Shown one piece after another: positions 17,251-26,003 of a stretch of DNA of 38,188 nt; position 1 is the stretch's first letter; every line of letters starts with the position of its first letter. The position numbers and the translations under genes are program-made. The stretch comes from Streptococcus sp. 2342 (lineage in GTDB: Bacteria; Bacillota; Bacilli; Lactobacillales; Streptococcaceae): contig NZ_VMLR01000012.1 of the NCBI RefSeq assembly GCF_013276795.1, positions 1-38,188 on the forward strand. The letters are read 5' to 3'. The notes under the pieces were generated by a model. That model was not told where the DNA came from. It saw only the letters and a list, made by a program, of their open reading frames with translations, and searched no databases.

Positions 17251-18214
17251 GCAAAAAAATATCATCACCTTGTTTAACAATCTCTTTTCCAGTGGTTTTC
17301 ATCTGGTGGAGACCATTTCCTTTTTAGATAGGAGTGCTTTGTTGGACAAGCAGTGTGTGACTCAGATGCGCACGGGCTTGTCTCAGGGGAAATCATTCTC
17401 AGAAATGATGGAAAGTTTGGGATTTTCAAGTGCTATTGTCACTCAGTTATCCCTAGCGGAAGTCCATGGCAATCTTCACCTGAGTTTGGGAAAGATAGAA
17501 GAATATCTGGACAATCTGACCAAGGTCAAGAAAAAATTAATTGAAGTAGCGACCTATCCTTTGATTTTGCTGGGATTTCTTCTCTTAATTATGCTGGGGC
17601 TACGGAACTACCTACTACCACAACTGGATAGTAGCAATATTGCCACCCAAATTATCGGCAATCTGCCACAAATTTTTCTAGGAATGGTAGGGTTTGTTTC
17701 CATACTTGCCCTTTTAGCACTAACTTTTTATAAAAGAAGTTCTAAGATGCGAGTTTTTTCTATCCTAGCACGCATTCCTTTCTTTGGAATATTTGTGCAG
17801 ACCTATTTGACAGCCTATTATGCGCGTGAATGGGGGAATATGATTTCGCAGGGAATGGAGCTGATGCAGATTTTTCAGATCATGCAGGAACAAGGTTCCC
17901 AACTCTTTAAAGAAATCGGTCGAGATTTGGCTCAAGCCCTACAAAATGGTCAGGAATTTTCTCAGACTATAGGAACCTATACTTTCTTTAAAAAGGAGTT
18001 GAATCTCATCATCGAGTATGGGGAAGTCAAGTCTAAGCTGGGGAGTGAGTTGGAAATCTATGCTGAAAAAACTTGGGAAGCCTTTTTTACCCGAGTCAAT
18101 CGCACCATGAATCTGGTGCAGCCACTGGTCTTTATCTTTGTGGCTCTGATTATCGTTTTACTTTATGCGGCAATGCTCATGCCCATGTATCAAAATATGG
18201 AGGTAAATTTTTAA
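17198..18214 (+). CDS. comGB: Competence pilus membrane protein ComGB
   Basis: A 338-residue GspF/PilC-type inner-membrane platform protein. It has two T2SSF domains (about 20-140 and 215-330), each ending in hydrophobic segments (LIEVATYPLILLGFLLLIM; VQPLVFIFVALIIVLLYAAM). The start at 17198 (MDISQVF) matches the pneumococcal protein as I remember it. It overlaps the end of comGA by 53 bases, suggesting translational coupling. Confidence 0.94.
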   Translation: MDISQVFRLKRKKLATAKQKNIITLFNNLFSSGFHLVETISFLDRSALLDKQCVTQMRTGLSQGKSFSEMMESLGFSSAIVTQLSLAEVHGNLHLSLGKIEEYLDNLTKVKKKLIEVATYPLILLGFLLLIMLGLRNYLLPQLDSSNIATQIIGNLPQIFLGMVGFVSILALLALTFYKRSSKMRVFSILARIPFFGIFVQTYLTAYYAREWGNMISQGMELMQIFQIMQEQGSQLFKEIGRDLAQALQNGQEFSQTIGTYTFFKKELNLIIEYGEVKSKLGSELEIYAEKTWEAFFTRVNRTMNLVQPLVFIFVALIIVLLYAAMLMPMYQNMEVNF

Positions 18215-18215
18215 A

Positions 18216-18539
18216 ATGAAAAAAATGATGACATTCTTGAAAAAAGCTAAGGTTAAAGCTTTCACACTTGTAGAGATGTTGGTGGTCTTGCTCATCATCA
18301 GTGTGCTTCTCTTGCTCTTTGTACCTAATCTGACCAAGCAAAAAGAAGCAGTCAACGACAAAGGAAAAGCTGCTGTTGTTAAGGTGGTGGAAAGCCAGGC
18401 AGAGCTTTATAGTTTGGAAAAAAATGAAGATGCTAGCCTAAGTAAGTTACAAGCAGATGGGAGAATCACAGAAGAACAGGCTAAAGCTTATAAAGAATAT
18501 CATGAAAAACAAAATAAGACTCAAACGGTCGCGGATTAA
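18216..18539 (+). CDS. comGC: Major competence pseudopilin ComGC
   Basis: A 107-residue prepilin and the main subunit of the transformation pilus. A short basic leader ends KVKA, followed by FTLVEMLVVLLIISVLLLL, the class III signal cleaved and methylated by the prepilin peptidase ComC/PilD. GGAGG lies 12 bases before the first ATG; the third codon after it (ATG at 18225) gives closer alternative spacing. It begins right after the comGB stop. Confidence 0.95.
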   Translation: MKKMMTFLKKAKVKAFTLVEMLVVLLIISVLLLLFVPNLTKQKEAVNDKGKAAVVKVVESQAELYSLEKNEDASLSKLQADGRITEEQAKAYKEYHEKQNKTQTVAD

Positions 18540-18936
18540 GGCCTTTACCATGCTTGAAAGTCTCTTGGTTTTGGGACTTGTGAGTATCCTTGCCTTGGGT
18601 TTGTCAGGCTCTGTCCAGTCTACTTTTGCGGCGGTAGAGGAGCAGATTTTCTTTATGGAGTTTGAAGAACTTTATCGGGAAACTCAAAAACGCAGTGTAG
18701 CCAGTCAGCAAAAGACTAGTCTGAACTTAGATGGGCAGACGATTAGCAATGGCAGTCAAAAGTTGATAGTCCCCAAAGGGATTCAGGCACCATCAGACCA
18801 AAGTATTACATTTGACCGAGCTGGAGGCAATTCGTCTCTGGCTAAGGTTGAATTTCAGACCAGTAAAGGAGCGATTCGCTATCAATTATATTTAGGAAAT
18901 GGAAAAATTAAACGCATTAAGGAAACAAAAAATTAG
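18502..18936 (+). CDS. comGD: Minor competence pseudopilin ComGD
   Basis: 144 residues with the class III signal RIKAFTMLESLLVLGLVSIL. The start at ATG 18502 lies inside comGC (38-base overlap), with no clear ribosome site of its own, so coupling is likely. The frame has no nearer ATG before the signal. It is a minor pilin of the priming complex, secreted to the outer face of the membrane. Confidence 0.9.
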   Translation: MKNKIRLKRSRIKAFTMLESLLVLGLVSILALGLSGSVQSTFAAVEEQIFFMEFEELYRETQKRSVASQQKTSLNLDGQTISNGSQKLIVPKGIQAPSDQSITFDRAGGNSSLAKVEFQTSKGAIRYQLYLGNGKIKRIKETKN

Positions 18937-19201
18937 GGCAGTGATTTTACTGGAAGCAGTAGTCGCTCTAGCTATCTTTGCCAGCATTGCGACCCTCCTT
19001 TTGGGACAAATTCAAAAGAATAGGCAAGAAGAAGCAAAAATCTTGCAAAAGGAAGAAGTCTTGAGGGTAGCTAAGATGGCCTTGCAGACAGGTCAAAATC
19101 AGGTAAACATAAATGGAGTTGAGATTCAGGTGTTTTCTAGTGAAAAGGGATTGGAGGTTTATCATGGTTCAGAACAGTTGTTGGCTATCAAAGAGCCATA
19201 A
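18899..19201 (+). CDS. comGE: Minor competence pseudopilin ComGE
   Basis: 100 residues. An N-terminal basic stretch is followed by the hydrophobic pilin helix (about 14-35, [21 protein letters not shown]), with the conserved glutamate of pilins. It overlaps comGD by 38 bases. Assigned by position and pilin features. Confidence 0.88.
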   Translation: MEKLNALRKQKIRAVILLEAVVALAIFASIATLLLGQIQKNRQEEAKILQKEEVLRVAKMALQTGQNQVNINGVEIQVFSSEKGLEVYHGSEQLLAIKEP

Positions 19202-19625
19202 GGTCAAGGCTTTTACCCTGTTAGAATCCCTGATTGCCCTGGTTGTCATCAGTGGAAGTTTACTTCTCTTTCAAGCCATGAGTCAGCTCCTCATTTCAGA
19301 AGTTCGCTACCAGCAACAAAGCGAGCAAAAAGAGTGGCTCTTGTTTGTGGACCAGTTGGAGGCAGAATTAGACTGTTCGCAGTTTGAAAAAGTGGAAGGC
19401 AATCGCATTTATATGAAGCAAGATGGCAAGGACATCGCTATCGGTAAGTCCAAGTCAGACGATTTTCGTAAAACAGATGCCAGTGGACGGGGTTATCAGC
19501 CGATGGTTTATGGCCTCAAATCCGCACAGATTACAGAGGACAATCAAGTGGTTCGCTTTCGTTTCCAGTTCCAAAAAGGCTTAGAAAGGGAATTTATCTA
19601 TCGTGTGGAAAAAGAAAAAAGTTAA
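19164..19625 (+). CDS. comGF: Minor competence pseudopilin ComGF
   Basis: 153 residues with prepilin signal [20 protein letters not shown], then a soluble ComGF domain (about 55-153). The start at 19164 has GGAGG six bases upstream, which rules out the longer reading. It overlaps comGE by 38 bases and comGG by 23 bases. Confidence 0.92.
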   Translation: MVQNSCWLSKSHKVKAFTLLESLIALVVISGSLLLFQAMSQLLISEVRYQQQSEQKEWLLFVDQLEAELDCSQFEKVEGNRIYMKQDGKDIAIGKSKSDDFRKTDASGRGYQPMVYGLKSAQITEDNQVVRFRFQFQKGLEREFIYRVEKEKS

Positions 19626-20016
19626 GGCAGGTGTTCTCATCTATGCAGTCACTATGGCAGCCATCTTTAGTCTTTTGTTACAATTTTACTTGAATCGACA
19701 AGTCGCCCACTATCAAGACTATGCTTTAAATAAAGAAAAGTTGGTTGCTTTTGCCATGGCCAAGCGAACCAAAGATAAGGTTGAGCAAGAAAGTGGGGAA
19801 CAGGCCTTTAATCTGGGTCAGGTGAGTTATCAAAATAAGAAAACAAACTTGGTGACGACGGTTCGTACGCCTAAGAGCCAATATGAATTTATCTTTCCTT
19901 CCGTCAAAATTAAAGAAGAGAAAAGAGATAAAAAGGAAGAGGTAGCGACCGATTCAAGCGAAAAAGTGGAGAAGAAAAAATCAGAAGAGAAGCCTGAAAA
20001 GAAAGAGAATTTCTAG
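19603..20016 (+). CDS. comGG: Competence protein ComGG
   Basis: 137 residues starting with GTG. A basic N-terminus is followed by a hydrophobic helix (about 9-28, [20 protein letters not shown]) lacking the strict FTLxE signal, as usual for ComGG. The tail after about residue 105 is a highly charged Lys/Glu stretch. Last gene of the operon. No clear terminator follows in the 32 bases before the next gene, so read-through is possible. Confidence 0.88.
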   Translation: MWKKKKVKAGVLIYAVTMAAIFSLLLQFYLNRQVAHYQDYALNKEKLVAFAMAKRTKDKVEQESGEQAFNLGQVSYQNKKTNLVTTVRTPKSQYEFIFPSVKIKEEKRDKKEEVATDSSEKVEKKKSEEKPEKKENF

Positions 20017-20033
20017 CCAATCAAGCTACTTTG

Positions 20034-20042
20034 TGCTAAACT
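20034..20042 (+). promoter_or_regulatory. Possible extended -10 upstream of the SAM methyltransferase gene
   Basis: TGC-TAAACT followed by six bases and then the ATG. The gene has no Shine-Dalgarno, so a leaderless mRNA is possible; it could instead be read through from comG. Confidence 0.4.
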
Positions 20043-20048
20043 AAAGAT

Positions 20049-20636
20049 ATGAAACATGATTTTAACCACAAAGCAGAAACTTTTGATTCACCTAAAAATA
20101 TCTTCCTTGCAAACTTGGTTTGTCAAGCAGTCGAGAAACAGATTGATCTTCTATCAGACAAAGAAATTTTGGATTTCGGTGGAGGGACTGGGCTATTAGC
20201 CTTGCCTCTGGCCAAACAAACTCAATCTGTAACACTGGTGGATATTTCGGAGAAAATGCTGGAGCAAGCTCGCTTGAAAGCGGAGCAGCAAGACATCAAG
20301 AATATCCAGTTTTTGGAGCAAGATTTACTGGAAAATCCCTTGGAGCAAGAGTTTGATTGCATTGTTGTTAGTCGGGTTCTTCACCATATGCCTGATTTGG
20401 ATGCGACTCTCTCACTGTTTCATCAACATTTGAAGGAAGATGGACAACTCCTACTTGCTGATTTTACCAAGACAGAAGCTAACCATCATGGATTTGAATT
20501 GGTTGAACTGGAAAACAAGCTAGCCCAGTTTGGTTTTTCATCTGTACATAGTCAGATACTCTATAGCGCTGAAGACCTGTTTCAAGGAAATTACTCAGAA
20601 CTCTTTTTAACAGTAGCCCAAAAATCACTCGCCTAG
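20049..20636 (+). CDS. Class I SAM-dependent methyltransferase
   Basis: 195 residues with motif I ILDFGGGTGLLALPLA (about 41-56), an acidic residue at the end of the next strand (TLVDIS), and motif IV-like FDCIVVSRVLHHMPD. This is the UbiE/Methyltransf_11 pattern acting on small molecules. The substrate is unknown. Start at 20049; no ribosome site is visible. The coding end overlaps its own terminator. Confidence 0.85.
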   Translation: MKHDFNHKAETFDSPKNIFLANLVCQAVEKQIDLLSDKEILDFGGGTGLLALPLAKQTQSVTLVDISEKMLEQARLKAEQQDIKNIQFLEQDLLENPLEQEFDCIVVSRVLHHMPDLDATLSLFHQHLKEDGQLLLADFTKTEANHHGFELVELENKLAQFGFSSVHSQILYSAEDLFQGNYSELFLTVAQKSLA

Positions 20637-20652
20637 TCAGGGAGTGATTTTT
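20620..20652 (+). terminator. Terminator overlapping the end of the methyltransferase gene
   Basis: A perfect 11-bp stem, AAAAATCACTC/GAGTGATTTTT, with the stop codon (20634-20636) in the loop. Confidence 0.88.
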
Positions 20653-20681
20653 CTATAAGGATGGAAAAAAGAAGGGAAATT

Positions 20682-20690
20682 TGATAAGAT
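20682..20690 (+). promoter_or_regulatory. Extended -10 upstream of the COG0827-type methyltransferase gene
   Basis: TGA-TAAGAT, then AGGAAT, then the ATG. The geometry puts +1 at the start codon. Confidence 0.45.
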
Positions 20691-20696
20691 AGGAAT

Positions 20697-21650
20697 ATGG
20701 ATTTTGAAAAAATTGAACAAGCTTATACCTATTTACTAGAGAATGTCCAAGTCATCCAAAGTGATTTGGCGACCAACTTTTATGACGCCTTAGTGGAGCA
20801 AAATAGCATCTATCTGGATGGCGAGACTGAGCTAAATCAGGTCAAGGAGAACAATCAGGCTCTTAAGCGTTTAGCACTACGCAAAGAAGAATGGCTCAAG
20901 ACCTACCAGTTTCTCTTGATGAAGGCTGGGCAGACAGAGCCCCTACAGGCCAATCACCAGTTTACACCAGATGCCATTGCTTTACTTTTGGTGTTTATTG
21001 TGGAAGAGTTGTTTAAAGAGGAGGAGATTACGATCCTCGAAATGGGTTCTGGGATGGGAATTCTAGGTGCTACTTTCTTGACCTCGCTTGATAAAAAGGT
21101 GGATTACTTGGGAATGGAAGTGGATGATTTGCTGATTGATTTGGCAGCTAGCATGGCAGATGTAATTGGTTTGCAGGCTGGTTTTGTCCAAGGAGATGCC
21201 GTTCGTCCACAAATGCTCAAAGAAAGCGACGTGGTCATCAGCGACTTGCCTGTTGGCTATTATCCTGATGATGCCGTTGCGTCGCGCCATCAAGTTGCTT
21301 CTAGCCAAGAACATACCTACGCCCATCACTTGCTCATGGAACAAGGACTTAAGTACCTCAAGTCAGACGGATACGCTATTTTTCTAGCACCGAGTGATTT
21401 GTTGACCAGTCCTCAAAGTGATTTGTTGAAAGGCTGGTTGAAAGAGGAGGCAAGTCTGGTTGCCATGATCAGTCTGCCTGAAAATCTCTTTGCTAATGCT
21501 AAACAATCTAAGACTATTTTTATCCTACAGAAGAAAAATGAAATAGCAGTAGAGCCTTTTATTTATCCACTTGCTAGCTTACAAGATGCAAGTGTTTTAA
21601 TGAAATTTAAAGAAAATTTTCAAAAATGGACTCAAGGTACTGAAATATAA
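20697..21650 (+). CDS. Adenine-specific DNA methylase-like protein (YtxK/COG0827 type)
   Basis: 317 residues. An N-terminal helical part (about 1-95) is followed by a Rossmann methyltransferase fold: motif I ILEMGSGMGILGATFL, acidic loop MEVDDLLIDLA, and the catalytic-loop position SDLPVGYYPDD, where N6-adenine methylases have (N/D)PPY. Here the loop is DLPVGYY, so activity on DNA is not assured. Genes of this family sit next to ackA in Bacillus too. ackA follows after 49 bases from its own promoter. Confidence 0.8.
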   Translation: MDFEKIEQAYTYLLENVQVIQSDLATNFYDALVEQNSIYLDGETELNQVKENNQALKRLALRKEEWLKTYQFLLMKAGQTEPLQANHQFTPDAIALLLVFIVEELFKEEEITILEMGSGMGILGATFLTSLDKKVDYLGMEVDDLLIDLAASMADVIGLQAGFVQGDAVRPQMLKESDVVISDLPVGYYPDDAVASRHQVASSQEHTYAHHLLMEQGLKYLKSDGYAIFLAPSDLLTSPQSDLLKGWLKEEASLVAMISLPENLFANAKQSKTIFILQKKNEIAVEPFIYPLASLQDASVLMKFKENFQKWTQGTEI

Positions 21651-21659
21651 AATAGATTT

Positions 21660-21668
21660 TGTTATAAT
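21660..21668 (+). promoter_or_regulatory. Extended -10 promoter of ackA
   Basis: TGT-TATAAT, 31 bases before the ackA start. Confidence 0.7.
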
Positions 21669-21671
21669 AGA

Positions 21672-21685
21672 TGAAAACGCTTAAA
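21672..21685. promoter_or_regulatory. cre-like CcpA site in the ackA leader
   Basis: TGAAAACGCTTAAA, one mismatch from the streptococcal cre pattern TGWAANCGNTNWCA. It starts at about +1, directly after the -10. Confidence 0.55.
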
Positions 21686-21699
21686 AGGGGTATCATGTT

Positions 21700-22890
21700 A
21701 TGACAAAAACAATTGCAATCAATGCGGGAAGTTCAAGTTTGAAATGGCAATTATACTTAATGCCAGAAGAAAAAGTATTGGCGAAAGGTTTGATTGAACG
21801 TATCGGTTTGAAAGATTCAATTTCAACTGTAAAATTTGACGGCCGTTCTGAACAACAAATTTTGGATATCGAAAATCACACACAAGCTGTTAAAATTTTA
21901 TTGGATGACTTGATTCGTTTCGACATTATCAAGGCTTATGATGAGATTACAGGTGTTGGACACCGTGTTGTTGCCGGTGGAGAATATTTCAAAGAATCAA
22001 CAGTTGTTGAGGGGGATGTTTTAGAAAAAGTTGAAGAGTTGAGCTTATTGGCTCCTCTCCACAATCCAGCCAATGCAGCAGGTGTTCGTGCCTTCAAGGA
22101 ATTGTTGCCAGACATTACCAGTGTAGTTGTTTTTGATACTTCATTCCACACAAGTATGCCAGAGAAAGCTTATCGCTACCCTCTACCAACAAAATATTAC
22201 ACAGAAAACAAGGTTCGTAAATATGGTGCCCACGGTACAAGTCACCAGTTTGTAGCAGGAGAAGCTGCAAAACTCTTGGGCCGTCCATTAGAAGACTTGA
22301 AATTGATTACTTGCCACATCGGTAATGGTGCTTCTATTACAGCTGTTAAGGGTGGTCAATCTGTCGATACTTCAATGGGATTCACTCCACTTGGTGGTGT
22401 GATGATGGGAACACGTACAGGAGATATTGACCCAGCTATTATTCCTTATTTAATGCAATATACAGAGGACTTTAACACGCCTGAAGACATTAGTCGCGTC
22501 CTTAATCGTGAATCAGGGCTTATGGGTGTCTCAGGTAAATCTAGTGATATGCGTGATGTGATTGCTGCGAAAGAAGCAGGAGATCATGATGCTACCTTGG
22601 CCTATGAAATCTATATTGATCGTATCCAAAAACATATCGGTCAGTACCTTGCAGTACTAAACGGAGCAGATGCCATTGTTTTCACAGCAGGTGTTGGTGA
22701 AAATGCAACCGATGTACGTGAAGATGTTATCTCAGGTATCTCTTGGTTTGGCTGTGATGTTGATCCAGAAAAGAACGTCTTTGGTGTGACAGGAGACATC
22801 TCAACAGAGGCAGCGAAGATCCGTGTTTTGGTTATTCCAACTGATGAAGAATTGGTCATTGCCCGTGACGTTGAACGCTTGAAAAAATAA
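21700..22890 (+). CDS. ackA: Acetate kinase
   Basis: A 396-residue ASKHA-fold kinase interconverting acetyl-phosphate plus ADP with acetate plus ATP; it yields ATP in mixed-acid fermentation and controls acetyl-phosphate levels. [14 protein letters not shown] (5-18) is the family signature; [19 protein letters not shown]-like CHIGNGASI, and the [10 protein letters not shown] loop complete the active site. AAGGGG is 9 bases upstream. An ATG-TTA-TGA triplet lies between the ribosome site and the start, overlapping it. Neighbours: COG0827 methylase upstream; terminator downstream. Confidence 0.97.
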   Translation: MTKTIAINAGSSSLKWQLYLMPEEKVLAKGLIERIGLKDSISTVKFDGRSEQQILDIENHTQAVKILLDDLIRFDIIKAYDEITGVGHRVVAGGEYFKESTVVEGDVLEKVEELSLLAPLHNPANAAGVRAFKELLPDITSVVVFDTSFHTSMPEKAYRYPLPTKYYTENKVRKYGAHGTSHQFVAGEAAKLLGRPLEDLKLITCHIGNGASITAVKGGQSVDTSMGFTPLGGVMMGTRTGDIDPAIIPYLMQYTEDFNTPEDISRVLNRESGLMGVSGKSSDMRDVIAAKEAGDHDATLAYEIYIDRIQKHIGQYLAVLNGADAIVFTAGVGENATDVREDVISGISWFGCDVDPEKNVFGVTGDISTEAAKIRVLVIPTDEELVIARDVERLKK

Positions 22891-22917
22891 GCAAAACTAG
22901 TAAAAATATTCCGTACA

Positions 22918-22952
22918 AGAAGTTGGGAAAGAGATTTTTCCAGCTTCTTTTT
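22918..22952 (+). terminator. Terminator of ackA
   Basis: A 13-bp stem, AGAAGTTGGGAAA/TTTTCCAGCTTCT, with a short loop and T-tail. Confidence 0.88.
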
Positions 22953-22982
22953 CTGATGAAATTGTCCAAAACCTTGCTATGA

Positions 22983-23010
22983 TTGGCTTTTTTGAAAAAT
23001 ATGGTATAAT
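22983..23010 (+). promoter_or_regulatory. Promoter of rnpA-yidC-khpB
   Basis: TTGGCT and TATAAT with a 16-bp spacer and TGG before the -10. Confidence 0.7.
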
Positions 23011-23039
23011 AGTAGTAATTTAATAGATGGAGTTGAGTT

Positions 23040-23411
23040 TTGAAGAAAAACTTTCGTGTAAAAAGAGAGAAAGATTTTAAGGCAATTTTCAAGGAAGGGA
23101 CAAGTTTTGCCAATCGCAAATTTGTTGTCTACCAATTAGAAAACCAGAAAAACCATTTTCGAGTAGGTCTATCAGTTAGCAAAAAACTGGGGAATGCCGT
23201 CACTAGAAATCAAATCAAGCGACGAATTAGACATATTATCCAGAATGCAAAAGGGAGTCTGGTAGAAGATGTAGACTTTGTTGTCATTGCTCGAAAAGGG
23301 GTTGAAACCTTGGAATACGCAGAGATGGAGAAAAATCTACTCCACGTATTAAAGTTATCAAAGATTTACCAGGAAGGAAATGGGAGTGAAAAAGAAACTA
23401 CAGCTGACTAG
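23040..23411 (+). CDS. rnpA: Ribonuclease P protein component
   Basis: A 123-residue basic protein that assists the RNase P RNA in maturing tRNA 5' ends. The RNR-type signature is at about residues 54-68 ([15 protein letters not shown]). The start is TTG at 23040 with GGAG seven bases upstream; length and N-terminus agree with the family. It overlaps yidC by 26 bases. The order rnpA-yidC-jag is conserved in Firmicutes; rpmH is not next to it here. Confidence 0.96.
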   Translation: MKKNFRVKREKDFKAIFKEGTSFANRKFVVYQLENQKNHFRVGLSVSKKLGNAVTRNQIKRRIRHIIQNAKGSLVEDVDFVVIARKGVETLEYAEMEKNLLHVLKLSKIYQEGNGSEKETTAD

Positions 23412-24210
23412 TTTGTTAGGTCTGTCCCTATTTATCATGACAGCCTGTGCAACAAATGGGACAACTAGCGATATTACAGCCGAATCGGCTGATTTTTGGA
23501 GTAAATTTGTTTACTTCTTTGCGGAAATCATTCGCTTTTTATCGTTTGATATCAGTATCGGAGTGGGGATTATTCTCTTTACGGTCTTGATTCGTACGGT
23601 GCTCTTGCCAGTCTTTCAAGTGCAAATGGTGGCTTCTAGAAAAATGCAGGAAGCTCAACCACGCATTAAGGCGCTGCGAGAACAATATCCAGGCCGAGAT
23701 ATGGAAAGCAGAACCAAGCTAGAGCAAGAAATGCGTAAAGTCTTTAAAGAAATGGGTGTCAGACAGTCAGATTCTCTTTGGCCGATTTTGATTCAGATGC
23801 CGGTTATCTTGGCCTTGTTCCAAGCTCTATCAAGAGTTGACTTTTTAAAGACAGGTCATTTCTTATGGATTAACCTTGGTGGTGTGGATACAACCCTTGT
23901 TCTTCCGATTTTAGCAGCAGTATTCACCTTTTTAAGTACTTGGCTGTCCAACAAAGCCTTGTCTGAGCGTAATGGAGCTACGACTGCGATGATGTACGGT
24001 ATTCCGGTCTTGATTTTTATCTTTGCAGTTTATGCGCCAGGTGGAGTCGCCCTATACTGGACAGTGTCTAATGCTTATCAAGTCTTGCAAACCTATTTCT
24101 TGAATAATCCATTCAAGATTATCGCAGAGCGAGAGGCGGTAGTTCAGGCACAGAAAGATTTGGAAAATAGAAAAAGAAAAGCCAAGAAAAAGGCTCAGAA
24201 AACGAAATAA
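23386..24210 (+). CDS. yidC: Membrane protein insertase YidC/OxaA
   Basis: 274 residues. A lipoprotein signal with lipobox IMTAC (Cys at about 21) is followed by five hydrophobic segments and a very basic C-terminal tail ([10 protein letters not shown]) suited to ribosome contact. It inserts proteins into the membrane with or without SecYEG. I chose GTG at 23386 over ATG at 23380 because AGGAAGG is 8 bases from the GTG and only 2 from the ATG. Streptococci have two YidC paralogues; this is the rnpA-linked one. Confidence 0.94.
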   Translation: MKKKLQLTSLLGLSLFIMTACATNGTTSDITAESADFWSKFVYFFAEIIRFLSFDISIGVGIILFTVLIRTVLLPVFQVQMVASRKMQEAQPRIKALREQYPGRDMESRTKLEQEMRKVFKEMGVRQSDSLWPILIQMPVILALFQALSRVDFLKTGHFLWINLGGVDTTLVLPILAAVFTFLSTWLSNKALSERNGATTAMMYGIPVLIFIFAVYAPGGVALYWTVSNAYQVLQTYFLNNPFKIIAEREAVVQAQKDLENRKRKAKKKAQKTK

Positions 24211-24227
24211 TAAGGAGGAATCTGGTA

Positions 24228-25214
24228 ATGGTAGTATTTACAGGTTCAACTGTTGAAGAAGCAATCCAGAAAGGATTGAAAGAATTAGATATTCCAAGAA
24301 TGAAGGCTCATATCAAAGTCATTTCTCGCGAGAAAAAAGGATTTCTTGGTTTATTTGGTAAAAAACCAGCCCAAGTGGATATCGATGCTATTAGTGAAAC
24401 GACAGTTGTAAAAGCAAACCAACAAGCTGTAAAGGGAGTTCCAAAGCAAATTAATGATTTGAATGAGCCTGTTAAAACAGTCAGTGAAGCAACTGTTGAT
24501 TTGGGTCATGTTGTAGAAGCAATTAAAAAGATTGAAGAGGAAGGCCAAGGTATTTCTGATGAAGTCAAGGCTGAAATCTTAAAACATGAAAGACATGCCA
24601 GCACTATCTTAGAAGAAACTGGTCACATTGAGATTTTAAATGAACTTCAAATCGAGGAAGCGATGAGGGAAGAAGCGGGCGCTGATGACCTTGAAACTGA
24701 GCAAGACCAAACTGAAAATCAAGACTTGACAGAGATGGGCTTGAAAGTTGAGCCGAGCTTTGATATTGCCCAGGTGGCTACGGATGTGACTGCCTATGTT
24801 CAAGCGATTGTGGATGACATGGATGTTGAAGCCACGCTTTCAAATGATTATAACCGTCGTAGTATCAATTTGCAAATTGACACTAACGAACCAGGTCGTA
24901 TTATCGGCTACCACGGTAAAGTCTTGAAAGCCTTGCAACTATTGGCTCAAAATTATCTTTATAACCGCTATTCAAGAACCTTCTACATTACAATCAATGT
25001 CAATGATTATGTTGAACACCGTGCAGAAGTCTTGCAGACCTATGCGCAAAAATTGGCGACTCGTGTTTTAGAAGAAGGACGTAGTCATCAAACAGATCCT
25101 ATGTCAAATAGTGAACGCAAGATTATTCATCGTATTATTTCACGTATGGATGGCGTGACTAGTTACTCTGAGGGTGACGAGCCAAATCGCTATGTCGTTG
25201 TAGATACAGAATAA
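24228..25214 (+). CDS. khpB: RNA-binding protein KhpB (Jag/EloR)
   Basis: 328 residues. An N-terminal Jag domain (about 1-50, VVFTGSTVEEAIQKGL...KKGFLGLFGKKPAQV) is joined by an acidic linker (about 60-170) to a KH domain (about 185-250) and an R3H domain (about 255-328, with the R-x3-H-x-I core ERKIIHRIISRMDGV). In pneumococcus the KhpB/EloR protein partners KhpA and is a StkP kinase substrate controlling cell elongation. TAAGGAGG precedes the ATG. Last gene of the rnpA-yidC-khpB unit. Confidence 0.93.
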   Translation: MVVFTGSTVEEAIQKGLKELDIPRMKAHIKVISREKKGFLGLFGKKPAQVDIDAISETTVVKANQQAVKGVPKQINDLNEPVKTVSEATVDLGHVVEAIKKIEEEGQGISDEVKAEILKHERHASTILEETGHIEILNELQIEEAMREEAGADDLETEQDQTENQDLTEMGLKVEPSFDIAQVATDVTAYVQAIVDDMDVEATLSNDYNRRSINLQIDTNEPGRIIGYHGKVLKALQLLAQNYLYNRYSRTFYITINVNDYVEHRAEVLQTYAQKLATRVLEEGRSHQTDPMSNSERKIIHRIISRMDGVTSYSEGDEPNRYVVVDTE

Positions 25215-25218
25215 GTAG

Positions 25219-25241
25219 AATCAGGTTTATCCTGATTTTTT
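25219..25241 (+). terminator. Terminator of the rnpA-yidC-khpB unit
   Basis: AATCAGG/CCTGATT with loop TTTAT and a T-tail. Confidence 0.85.
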
Positions 25242-25264
25242 GCTAGCTAGAGGAGATGAAACAG

Positions 25265-25888
25265 ATGTTGAATAAGTTAAGAGATTATTTAGACTTTGCA
25301 GGGATCCAGTACCGTAATCCTGATAAAGCAGGAGCAGAGCGAGAGAAAATGCTGGAATTGCGCCACAAAGGCCAAGAGGCTCGAAAGGCTTTTACAGAAC
25401 TGGCTAAAGCCTTTCAAGCAAGCCATCCAGAATGGCAACTTCAACAGACTAGCCAGTGGATGAACCAAGCGCAGCGTTTGCGACCACATTTTTGGGTTTA
25501 TCTACAGAGAGACGGACAAGTGGCAGAACCTATGATAGCCTTACGTTTATATGGAAGTTCTTCTGATTTTGGAGTCTCACTAGAAGTCAGTTTCATCGAG
25601 CGCAAGAAAGATGAGCAAACTCTAGGCAAGCAAGCCAAGGTTTTAGAAATTCCAACCGTTGAAGGGATTTATTATCTAGTCTACTCTGATGGTCAAAGTC
25701 AACGGTGGGAGGCGAACGAAGAAAATCGTCAAATTTTAAGAAATAAACTATCCAATCAGGAAGTCCGAAAAGTGCTAGTTAAGGCAGATGTTTCTTTTAT
25801 TGAAAATCAATCATTGGAAGTGATTTTAGAAAAATTAGATGAAGCTTATGAGCGCTTACTTCCCTACTATCAGGCGACCAGAGGGTAG
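25265..25888 (+). CDS. Conserved hypothetical protein
   Basis: A 207-residue soluble protein with no signal or membrane segment and no motif I recognise. The N-terminus (about 1-60) is charged and helical, rich in Ala, Glu and Lys. The middle holds aromatic segments (RPHFWVYLQRD, GIYYLVYSDG) that look like a beta-rich domain, and the C-terminus (about 165-207) is helical again. The start at 25265 is preferred: AGGAG ends nine bases before it, while the upstream ATG at 25256 touches AGGAG. It follows khpB after a terminator. Confidence 0.7.
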   Translation: MLNKLRDYLDFAGIQYRNPDKAGAEREKMLELRHKGQEARKAFTELAKAFQASHPEWQLQQTSQWMNQAQRLRPHFWVYLQRDGQVAEPMIALRLYGSSSDFGVSLEVSFIERKKDEQTLGKQAKVLEIPTVEGIYYLVYSDGQSQRWEANEENRQILRNKLSNQEVRKVLVKADVSFIENQSLEVILEKLDEAYERLLPYYQATRG

Positions 25889-25922
25889 CAAATAGAATAC
25901 TTATTTACGTCGAATTGTTTAA

Positions 25923-25951
25923 TTGCTATTCTATGTATTTTTTCATATAAT
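25923..25951 (+). promoter_or_regulatory. Promoter of tkt
   Basis: TTGCTA and TATAAT with a 17-bp spacer. Confidence 0.7.
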
Positions 25952-25966
25952 AGTAAAATAGAATGT

Positions 25967-25982
25967 GTGATTCAATAATCAC
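25967..25982 (+). other. Small hairpin in the tkt leader
   Basis: GTGATT-CAAT-AATCAC, a perfect 6-bp stem in the 5' untranslated region upstream of the ribosome site. It could be an operator or an mRNA stability element; role unknown. Confidence 0.4.
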
Positions 25983-26003
25983 CTCAAATAGAAAGGAAAT
26001 TCT

